Source: Primula veris
Lineage: Eukaryota; Streptophyta; Magnoliopsida; Ericales; Primulaceae
NCBI GenBank assembly: GCA_963682055.1
Contig: OY821749.1
Coordinates: 28,589,631-28,653,630, forward strand
Length of the DNA stretch: 64,000 nt
Direction of reading: 5' to 3'
In this document: positions 55,910 to 64,000 of the stretch, in pieces
Layout: the number at the start of each line of letters is the position of its first letter
Position numbering within the stretch: the first letter of the stretch is position 1
Made by a program: the position numbers and the translations under genes
Notes under the pieces: model-generated
Database searches by the model: none
The model's input: only the letters and a program-made list of their open reading frames with translations
What the model was told of the DNA's origin: nothing

Positions 55910-57597
55910 AGTTGCCCTTGTCGCAATATTTTCTAATTCTCTTAACAGTGTTATATTATATCCTTGAATTAAGAATTTCTTTGAAAGGTTAGAGTAATAG
56001 TGAGTTAAAAACAACTTCTTGCTCCAGTTTTATATTTGATTGCAGACAAATTTATTGAAATTTGAAAAGCATGTTCATCCTGCTTGCATGCACAATATTT
56101 ATTTCGTATGTGTATGATTTCACAATATCACCATGATTTTTTGCTTTTCAACAATTTTTTGTATGTTACTTTCGTAAGTAGTTTACAAAAAGCACCAACA
56201 ATAATTATTTGTATGTTACGTCTGTTTAAGTAGTTATAATCTTTGATACACCTAAATAAGTTCTTTGTATACTGAGTGCTTTTTTTAAACAGTTTAGAAA
56301 CGCCTATAAAACTGACCAGCCCTTGTTTATACAATGAAACAACGAGCTGGGGAAATTGCAACAATTTAGGTGTATTCAAGATTATAATTTAGGTGTATAT
56401 ATCTAAAACAATTATGACTGAAATCTCGAATGTGGTCTGGGGAAAGGGGGAAGATTTAGCATCTTGTAAAAATTTATGCGGAGCTTGCCTCTGGTTGATC
56501 ACTCAAATATGTTTCTGTTTTTTCCTCCGAAAAAATAACTTGATGTTTGCATCTAAATCAGACGAATTGCGAAAAGAAATTACCCGTTGATTAGAGATTA
56601 ATACCCCATTAAGTAATAAGTACGCTGTATAGGTTTCTGCATAATTATAAGAAAAACACTATATATAGTTGTCTGTGAATGTTGATCGCTAGCCATTTAA
56701 ACGTGGTGGAGTCGAACTTGTTTCTACCTACACCGGACCGGCCTGTCCCTCCCAGACACAAATGTCAACAAGAGGAAAACTAATTAAGTAATATGTATTA
56801 TTTCATATAATACCCTTTTAAAGCACCCCATACGCATATAAAAAACATGAGATTTCTAAGAGAACAAGTTTTTTCAGTCTCAAACTGTACATATTATCGT
56901 CGCATGAACATACCACACATTGTCTTTCGCATCTCCGCTAGTAGCAGAGTTCTCGGTCGATGACACATGACTATATTTGGGATGATCTATACGATTACGC
57001 CTTTACATAATTATCAATTTACCAAGACATTACATTCTTATTAAAACTATTGGAGTAGTTTTTTTCCTAATATTAAACAAATAAAGACATAATCAATAAT
57101 ATAGATTACTAATATTTATTTAAAATTGATGAGAAACTAAATAAAACATTATTTAAAAAGCTGAAACTATATTTATGATAAAATCATAAAACTATTTTCT
57201 AATAAAGAAATAACGTAGATCTATTTTTTACTAAATAGAAGATGTACCTTAGGAACCAATTATTCAAAAATGACTTTCATGAACCTAAGATTAGAAAAAT
57301 ATAGAACTAAAAGCGATTATTTTAAATAAAGCAATATGTTAACATTATGAAATTAAGTATCATAGCCTTAAGTATACATACCGGGACATATATATGATGT
57401 ATATTGGTGATACAACCTAAAAAATAGAAATTGGTGACTTATTTATTATAGTACTTTATATACTTTTACAAAACACTCAAATCATCTTCTCTCTCATCTA
57501 GTGTGTACGGCTTTTTTCATTTTTATGCAAATAAGCTGAATTTTAGCGTCTCAAGGAAAAAACCAAAGTGATTATTCATCTTAAAACTTCTTTATCT
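55910..57597. other. Intergenic region after the F-box/kelch gene
   Basis: The first 200 bp may be 3' UTR. Contains the dispersed duplicate at 56558-56735. No gene is supported; 56900-57590 is very AT-rich. Confidence 0.5.
56558..56735. repeat. Dispersed duplicate of 44468-44625
   Basis: Same ordered blocks as the copy at 44 kb (GACGAATTG, CCGTTGATTAGAGA, GCTAGCCATTTAAACG, GAACTTGTTTCTACCTACAC). Confidence 0.6.
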
Positions 57598-58734
57598 TAT
57601 TACAGACCAAAAGCTAGAAAACCACAGCTTTTAAGCTGCTAAATTAAAGACACCCTTGATTTCACTAAAAATAAAATAAAATAAAGCTGAGCTTTAATAA
57701 CACCTCAAGGTCTTGTTTAGTTGCAGCTTCATAGCTCACTTTTTTTGTGTAGAGGCTGAGTTTGAATTATTGTTTAAAAAATCGCATTTTGTAGTAAAAT
57801 TAAACTTGATTCAAAGCTTAAGAAAGGCTTAAAGGCTGCTTTTTATGCCGCGAAAAGCTTACGCTTTTTAATAGGCGGCTTACCCTTTTCATAGTTTGAC
57901 AGCTTATTTAAATGGTCGATGAATTGTTTATTGAGTATTTAAGCCTCGTTGTTTCAAAAACAAACTCGCTCGTACGAAAATAAAGTCATACAATTTTACA
58001 AGAGTTAAGACTTTTTGATTTTTTCCGATTTTTCCATCTAAATAATATGTACTTCCTTATCAAGATTTTATTGACTATTTGACTTTCTATTAATTTCTCA
58101 TTTTAAAACAAAGTATCTTTTTTTAAGAGCGTACTTATCAAGATTATATTTTTGTAGATTTTAATTTGAAAGCGGTATACACTTAGCTAGTTTTTAGAGT
58201 TGAGTTGTATTTGCAATTTCAGTTTTACCGGTTCTGACAATAGTCAGTGAAAAAGTATAGGATAAAGAAGTACCGGTTTATTGGATTCTTATTCTGTCTT
58301 TAACTTTGTTTTTTTCTTCTAAATTATTGTTTGGCATAAGGTTTATTATGAGTTTATTAGAGTAAACTAGTGCCCGATGGAATTTACAGAAGGAGACAAA
58401 TTGTGTTTTAGCTTTGTTATGTTTACACAATTGTCAGTTGGCACATATAACGTATTTATATAGTTGGAAATTAGAAGTTAATATAGTTACAGAGAAATTG
58501 AAAGAAAGTCGAAAAATCAATATAATCTTGATAAAGTCAAAAAGTAAACTCTCGTAACTCCAAAGTATGGGTCTTTGTTTTAAAGAACCACTCTGCTTTT
58601 AAAACTACGAGTTTAATAATTTTTTGACTGTATAAAGACTATTTCCTAGGCTTTACCTAAGATTTTCGTTTTAAAACACTGATTTGAATAAAAATATATT
58701 CATGTTTGGTTTTGTCATAGTGTTTTGCAACAGG
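57598..58734 (+). promoter_or_regulatory. Upstream region of DUF295 copy A, interrupted by a foldback
   Basis: 57598-57880 (AAAACCACAGCTTTTAAGCT, GTCTTGTTTAGTTGCAGCTT) matches upstream blocks of copies B (60835-61125) and C (63095-63395). In A, about 760 bp of extra sequence (57900-58660) separates this block from the gene start. The conserved GTGTTTTGCAACAGG at about 58720-58734, a splice-acceptor form, sits just before the ATG. Confidence 0.5.
58060..58600. repeat. Imperfect foldback (inverted repeat)
   Basis: Left-arm words ATCAAGATTTTATTGACTAT, TTGACTTTCTATTAATTTCT and TTTTAAAACAAAGTATC recur as reverse complements on the right (GAAATTGAAAGAAAGTCGAA, CAATATAATCTTGATAAAGT, TCTTTGTTTTAAAG). 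It falls inside the extra sequence absent from DUF295 copies B and C. Confidence 0.45.
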
Positions 58735-60106
58735 ATGGCGTCGACCATTCGTGTAAAGAGAGAGAGAACAATGTCTGGATTGGGCAGCAGGACTTCCCTA
58801 TGACCTAGTTGAGTTGGTTGTATAAAAAATGGCGCTTGTCGATTGCTTATCCTTTAGCAGCGTTTGTAAGTCATGGAGCAGTGTTACAATGAAATTTTTC
58901 GAGGGATCTTCACTCGGGATTCCTTTACTGGTGAAGTCTGGCCAGAGTGAGAAAATACTAAGAACCTGCCTCAACGTTTTAGACAAAATGAAGAAGAGAC
59001 TAAAGTGCTCCATCTTTGATATATCAGTGTCAGACGGGAGCCATATTTGGGGATCTTATCGCGATTGGTTGATTTTAGAAAGGATACATTGTGACGACTA
59101 CACGTACTCTTATATACACATCACTTTTCTTAATCCATTTTCCGGAGAGAAGGTTACCTTGCCTAAGACATGTGATGAGTACCACACGATCGTTTTGTTT
59201 TTGGTTCCATGCGACCCAAGATGTATTTACATACTTGTTGGATTAGAAGAATATGTTGCCTTCTAGACTTCTCCTGGCCAGGTGGAATGGCTTTGCTGTA
59301 AATTTCAAGAATGACGTAGAGTTCCCTTGACAAACAATGGACTAGTTACCGATTCTTTATACCATGATAGGCACTTACGTCTTGCGTAAAAACTGTGATA
59401 TAGTTGTCATCGATGAAAGAAGTGTCATCGACACCATGCTTTTTAATTTTGATCGTCGTCACGATCCTGTCGAAATTGCGACTAGTTATATTGAGGTAAA
59501 AAATCTATCATTTTCAGGAGAACTGTCATCAAGCAGGCGTCTTAATACGAAATGTATTGTCGAATCAAGAGGGGACATAATACTTGTGGCTCGTATGTTC
59601 TACAATAATGGTCTGAAGAAATACCAAACATGTGACGTTCAGGCTTGACATATATCTGAAAGGGCGTGGATAAAGTTGGAGAGAGCTTGAAGAAAAACAA
59701 AATGATAATCTTGTGACGGTCATCTAGTAGATCTTTTGATGCAAAGGATGAACTAGATGACGATGCGTTGGCAAACAATATCTATTTTAGTAACAACTTT
59801 CCTTTTATTTGGTGTAATGAATGGGGTAGAACCCGTGAAGTTATGAGTAAGTATATTGGGAAAGGAGATGATGATGTTGTTGACGACCGGAGTGTTTTCC
59901 TCTTGGAGGAGGGACACAACAAAACAACAGAAAGTAGTACAGGTGAAAATAATAATAATTGGCCTCGTGCATTTAACACAAATCCTAAACATAGGGTAGA
60001 CATATTGGTTACCGCACCAATTTGGTGGTGCTTGAGGCAGCAGCAAGAATATCAGACCCAGAAATACTTAAACCGCGTTTGTCGCAAAGGCTACATTAAT
60101 CGTTGA
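58735..60106 (+). pseudogene. F-box/DUF295 (KIB1-4 type) gene copy A, decayed
   Basis: The pieces in order match an F-box/DUF295 protein. The F-box is LDWAAGLPYDLVELVV then LVDCLSFSSVCKSWSSVTMK. The propeller region includes GSHIWGSYRDWLILER, TFLNPFSGEKVTLPKT and CIYILVG, later IVESRGDIILVARMF, and an end with ANNIYFSNNFPFIWCNEWG, RSVFLLEE and VTAPIWWCLRQQ. Breaks: two bases fewer than copy C soon after the ATG (58735), TAA at 58823-58825, TAG at 59264-59266 and further frame changes up to 59760. Of the three copies it is the most complete in length (it alone retains the 3' end), yet it cannot give the normal protein. DUF295 F-box proteins are presumed SCF substrate adaptors. Confidence 0.8.
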
Positions 60107-60464
60107 TCAAATTTTCATTATTAACTTTTATTTGTTTGAGATTTGGTTCTATTTAAGGTGGTTGTTGGTTGATTTTGTGTTCAACTGGTTTATGGTCTTT
60201 TATCAATAACTATATTCTTGGCATCTCATTTGCCTTGTTGGTTTAGTTTTTATTTTTCTTTTCGATACAAAGATTTGTTTTTTAATATTCACTAATTTCA
60301 GATACACTTTGATAATTATTGGACAGGCCTTAAACAGTTTGGAGTATTTTTGGCTTATTTTTCAAACTCCTTTTCTGCATGGTTCTTTTTACTAGTGTGC
60401 ATATTGTTTTTGTTTGTTGTTTTTTTCAATCATTCAAAAACCAAAAAATAATAATATAGCATGT
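60107..60464. other. Spacer after DUF295 copy A
   Basis: T-rich, no ORF. Probably the former 3' UTR of copy A. Confidence 0.45.
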
Positions 60465-62040
60465 TCCCCCTATCTTTGTCTCCATCTATTTTACAGTATC
60501 TATATATGATTCTATTCTACAGAGCTCTCTCTCTCTCTTCTATATATATATAATATTTATAAACGCACAAATCGGTAACCTTGCCATTTCTACAGACTAC
60601 AAGTGAACGAAAAAATTAGCAGAACTGAACTCGTATTACACGTAACTCGACTTTTCTTTTAGGCTCTGTTTGTTTCCAAGAAAAGATTTTATAATTTTGT
60701 TTTACTTGATAAATAGAATTTTGGAAAAAAAAATTCTTAAACCATGAAAAAAATAGGAAAATATTTTCCATTTTATCTCGTTATATACATAAATACAAAT
60801 ATACATATTTACCATCTCATCCCATATTTTCTTCTAAAACTAGAAAACAACAGCCTTTAACCTGCTAAATTAAAGACATCCTAGCTTTCTGTTTAAAAAA
60901 AAAAACTGAGCTTAAATTTCCCTTTAAGGCCTTGCTTGCTTGCAATTTGAAGCTTGCTTTTTTTGCTTAATTGCTAAACTGCATTCGGTTGACTTGCATA
61001 GAAAGCGAAACTTAACTAATGAGTTTTTGCTATAGCTACACTAGGCCTAAAAAGCTGAAAAAAGTATCTTTTAAAGCTTTTAATCGAGCTTCAAACCGAA
61101 CTTTTTTACTACAAATGCATCTTTTTAAAAACAGTGGTTTTAATAGAATGTATTCTTGTTTTGGTTGGTGATAGTGTTTTGCAACATGATGGTGTCGACA
61201 ATTTGCGCAAGTAGAAAAAGAAATAACATCAGGATTGGGCAGCAGGACTTCCTAATGATCTACTTGAGTTGGTTGAAAAGAAATTGCTTCTTATGGATTG
61301 CTTATCCTTTAGTAGAGTTTGCAAATCTTGTAGAAGTGTTGCAATTAATTTTTTCCAGGGATCTTCACGAGGGATTCTTTTACTTGTGAAGCCTGGCCAG
61401 AGTGAGAAAAGACTAAAAACCTGCCTCAACGTTTTAGACAAAAAGACGAAGGATAATAACTGGTCAGCCTTTGATACACCGATGTCAGAGGAGAATACAG
61501 GTAGCCATATTTGGGGACTGGTTGATTTTAGGAAAACGAAAACACATACTCTTATTTGCGCATCACTTTGCTTAATCCTTTTTCCGGAGAGAAGGTCGTC
61601 TTGCCTAAGACACATGACAACTACCACATGGTCGTTTTGTCTTCGGTTCCAAGTGACCCAAAATGTATTTACATGCTTGTTGGAAAGGGCCATTATGTTG
61701 CCTTTTGGACTTGCTTAGGTGGTGTGGAGGAATGAGTTACATGTGAACTTCGAGAATAGCGTAGATTTTTCGTGGGAGACAAGGCATCAGTTATTGATGC
61801 TTTATACCATGATAGGCACTTCTACGTCTTGCGACTTAACTATGATATGATTGTCATCGATGAAAAAGTGTCATTGACACCATGCTTCTGAAATTTGATT
61901 GTCGTAGACCCATGGGTCTTATCGAAATTGGGACTTATTATATCTTGAGTTAGTAAAACCATCATTTTCAGGAGAACCGACATCAAGCAGGCGTTTTATT
62001 AATAGGATTAATATTGTCGAATCAAGTGGGGATACATTAT
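60465..62040 (+). pseudogene. F-box/DUF295 gene copy B with upstream block, 3'-truncated
   Basis: Upstream sequence 60465-61180 matches copy C from 62465. The gene part starts at the ATG near 61190, loses frame at once (one base fewer near AGAAATAACATCAGGATTGG), then reads DWAAGLPNDLLELVEKKLLL, MDCLSFSRVCKSCRSVAINF and CLNVLDKKTKDNNWSAFDT, and, after another shift, LNPFSGEKVVLPKTHD. Similarity to copy A ends abruptly near 62040, after the words GTCGAATCAAGTGGGGATAC, so the last third of the gene is missing. Confidence 0.75.
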
Positions 62041-62521
62041 GTTTATATAAATAATTGGTCCCCACAATATCGTAAATTAATAATTATGACAAATAGTAAT
62101 AGAACGATTCAGTGAAGTGTAATTCTTAAGTCGTTTTCTTCTTCTTAAAATTTAAATCTAGTTGTAGTTTCTCACTAGTTTAATGTATCTAACGTGTATT
62201 ATTAGTTTGTAGACCGTTTAAGACATTGTAAAAAAAATTAGTAAGTTAAATAATGCATTTGATTTTACTAACGAGTATTTTTAGTAAACTATATATAAAA
62301 AAAAACTATGCTATTAACAATTATTATTATCGAATCGATAAAAAACCAATTTAAAATAATAAATAATAAATTTATCTATTATTTAACAACTCTGTAAATT
62401 AATAAATATATATTGTAGCAACAGTATTAATTTATATAAGTTTTATTATAATATTTTACAATGACGCATGTTGCCATCTTTGTCTCCATCTATTGTATTT
62501 GTATCTATCAATATATATATA
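62041..62521. other. Spacer between DUF295 copies B and C
   Basis: AT-rich. From about 62465 it matches the start of copy B's upstream unit (ATCTTTGTCTCCATCTATT), marking the beginning of the third repeat unit. Confidence 0.45.
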
Positions 62522-62875
62522 CTAGTAATCGTGTCCCACGCTTTGCGTGTGAGACGCGTAATGCGATAAAATTTAGAAAATAAGTGTAGTTATGATACAA
62601 ATATTTAGAGAATAAAAAAAATATAAGAGTATAAAATGAGAAGACTCAAAAGAATTTTGAGAGTTTAAATAGTGATAATATAAGAGTATAAAATGAGAAG
62701 ACTCAAAAGAATTTTGAGAGTTTAAATAGGGATAAAAAATGTTATTAATTATTACTTTTTCTCTATTTTTATGAGAATATGGTATTGTGGTAAATAATAA
62801 AAAATTGTAAGGGTATTTTTGAAAAAAAGTGATAAAATTTGACAGCAAATCTTGGGTTGGGTTATTATTATAATA

Positions 62876-62880
<5 letters not shown>
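62522..62880 (-). mobile_element. Small non-autonomous Helitron-like element
   Basis: On the minus strand the 3' end shows a hairpin (CACGCAAAGCGTG) followed by GGACACGATTACTAG and T: a hairpin about 10 nt before CTAG, inserted between A and T, as expected of Helitrons. The other end is TACTATTATAATAATAACCC running into a TA repeat. No ORF. Inside is a 60-bp tandem duplication. Copy B of the surrounding repeat unit lacks this insert. Confidence 0.55.
62615..62740. repeat. Two tandem copies of about 60 bp
   Basis: ATAAGAGTATAAAATGAGAA followed by GACTCAAAAGAATTTTGAGA and GTTTAAATAG is repeated directly, almost without change, inside the Helitron-like element. Confidence 0.9.

Positions 62881-62909
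<29 letters not shown>
62878..62909. repeat. (TA)n microsatellite
   Basis: About 32 bp of alternating TA at the edge of the Helitron-like element. Confidence 0.85.
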
Positions 62910-62911
<2 letters not shown>

Positions 62912-63451
62912 TATCTCTACAAGTGAACGGACGATTTATCAGGATTGAACTCGTATTACAGGTATTTCGACTTTATTTTATTTTATTTCATTATATATAT
63001 ACAAATATACATATTTAGTATTTACCATCTCATCTCATATTTAGGTTTTACTAATGGAATCAATACCAGGAACTTCATCTTAAATCTTTTTTCAGACTAA
63101 AAGTTAGAAAACCACAGCTTTCAAGCTGCTAAAATTCGAAGACATCCTAGCTTAAAAACCGAGCTTAAATAACACCTTAAAGCCTTGTTAGATTGCAACT
63201 TTGAAGCTCACCTTTTTTGTTTAGTTGCTAAACTGCATTCGATTGACTTGCGTAGAAAGCGAAAACTTAACTAATGCGTTTTTACTATAGCTACACTTTA
63301 GAGGCCCAAAAAACTAAAAACATATCTTTTTACGATTTTAATCAAGGTTCAAATCGAACCTTTTTAAAATTTACTACAAAACCATCTTTTTAAAACAGTG
63401 GCTTTAATAGAATATATTCTTGTTTTGGTTGGTGATAGTGTTTTGCAACAG

Positions 63452-64000
63452 GTTGGCGTCAACAATTCGCGCAAGGAGAAAAAGAAAACAAGATCTGGAT
63501 TGGGCAGCAGAACTTCCTTATGACCTAATTGAGTTGGTCGTAAAGAAATTGCCGCTTGTCGATTACTTATCCTTTAGTAGCGTTTATAAGTCTTGGAGAA
63601 GCATTACAATGAAGTTTTTCGAGGGATTTTCGTGCGGGATTCCTTTACCGGTGAAGCCTAGACAGAGTGTGAAAAGATTAAGAACGTGCCTCAACGTTTT
63701 AGACAAAAAGAAGAAGAGAAAAAAGTGCTCAACCTTTGATATACCGATGCCAAAGGGGAGCCATATTTGGGGATATTATCGTGATTGGTTGATTTTAGGA
63801 AGGCTACACATTGAAGACAACAAGAACCACTTTGTCCAAATCACTTTATTTAATCTTTTTTTCCGGAGAGAAGGTCGTCTTGTCTAATACACATGACACA
63901 TGACACGTACGACATGGTCGTTTTGTCTTCGGTTCCAAGTGACCCAAGATGTATTTACATGCTTGTTGGAAAGGGTCATTATGTTGCCTTTTGGACTTGT
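63452..64000 (+). pseudogene. F-box/DUF295 gene copy C (partial, runs off right edge)
   Basis: The frame reads RKQDLDWAAELPYDLIELVV, KKLPLVDYLSFSSVYKSWRS, CLNVLDKKKKRKKCSTFDIP and GSHIWGYYRDWLILGRLHIE, a good F-box and start of DUF295. The ATG of copies A and B is TTG here (CAGGTTGGCG at about 63450-63459). One extra T at about 63855-63861 shifts the frame just before the GEKVVLP block, with a stop at 63885-63887. After the shift, sequence close to copy B continues to the window end. The lost start and the frameshift make it a likely pseudogene, unless an upstream exon supplies the start. Confidence 0.75.

Noticed and set aside
62615..62740. Two-copy repeat considered as a CRISPR-like array
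   Set aside because: Only two direct copies with no spacers, in plant nuclear DNA, inside a Helitron-like element.
63352..63362. GGTTCAAATCG, like a tRNA T-loop
   Set aside because: No acceptor stem, D arm or anticodon arm around it. No tRNA gene could be supported anywhere in the window.

Overview
This is plant nuclear DNA, most likely from a eudicot. It is AT-rich and intron-bearing. It carries recognisable plant gene families (an NPH3-type BTB protein, an S40 senescence regulator, cytosolic ribosomal protein L12, a KMD-type F-box/kelch protein and F-box/DUF295 relatives), and its mobile DNA is typical of plants: a hAT element with a TTF/DUF4371 transposase, a Ty1/copia element, L1-type LINEs, MITE-like foldbacks and a Helitron. 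The species cannot be told from the sequence.

Layout. 1-1838: the 5' part of a hAT transposon on the minus strand, with an open transposase frame running off the left edge and its terminus near 1838. 2084-2482: a broken F-box gene fragment. 4119-9560 (minus): a complete seven-exon BTB/NPH3 gene whose splice junctions all join in phase (584 aa). 10790-14531 (minus): a four-exon gene for a 146-aa membrane-anchored coiled-coil protein. 17393-17887 (minus): a single-exon S40-family gene. 20440-30455 (plus): an unusual GC-richer block of eight or nine small coiled-coil ORFs, five with their own CTATAAA-type TATA box. It surrounds a spliced gene whose N-terminal domain resembles the plant 'putative gypsy-type transposon' domain (PF04195-like). 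30735-35761: a rearranged copia element in which the end of pol, one complete LTR and then gag-protease-integrase follow each other, with reverse transcriptase missing. 38619-41698 (plus): two-exon RPL12 with site II and telo-box promoter motifs. 43711-43869: a 52-aa ORF. 47184-54220 (minus): a 5'-truncated LINE interrupted by a second, 5.5 kb LINE; both carry target-site duplications. 54842-55909 (plus): an intronless F-box/kelch gene. 57598-64000: a local array of three decayed F-box/DUF295 gene copies, one cut by a foldback element and one carrying a small Helitron.

The likely functional host genes are the BTB/NPH3 gene, the membrane coiled-coil gene, S40, RPL12, probably the 52-aa ORF, and the F-box/kelch gene. 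They look unrelated, as is usual for neighbouring plant genes. The candidate for something little described is the coiled-coil ORF array at 20.4-30.5 kb. It has the base composition and context of a mobile element, yet it shows no polymerase, integrase or recognisable LTR pair, and each small ORF appears to be an independent transcription unit.
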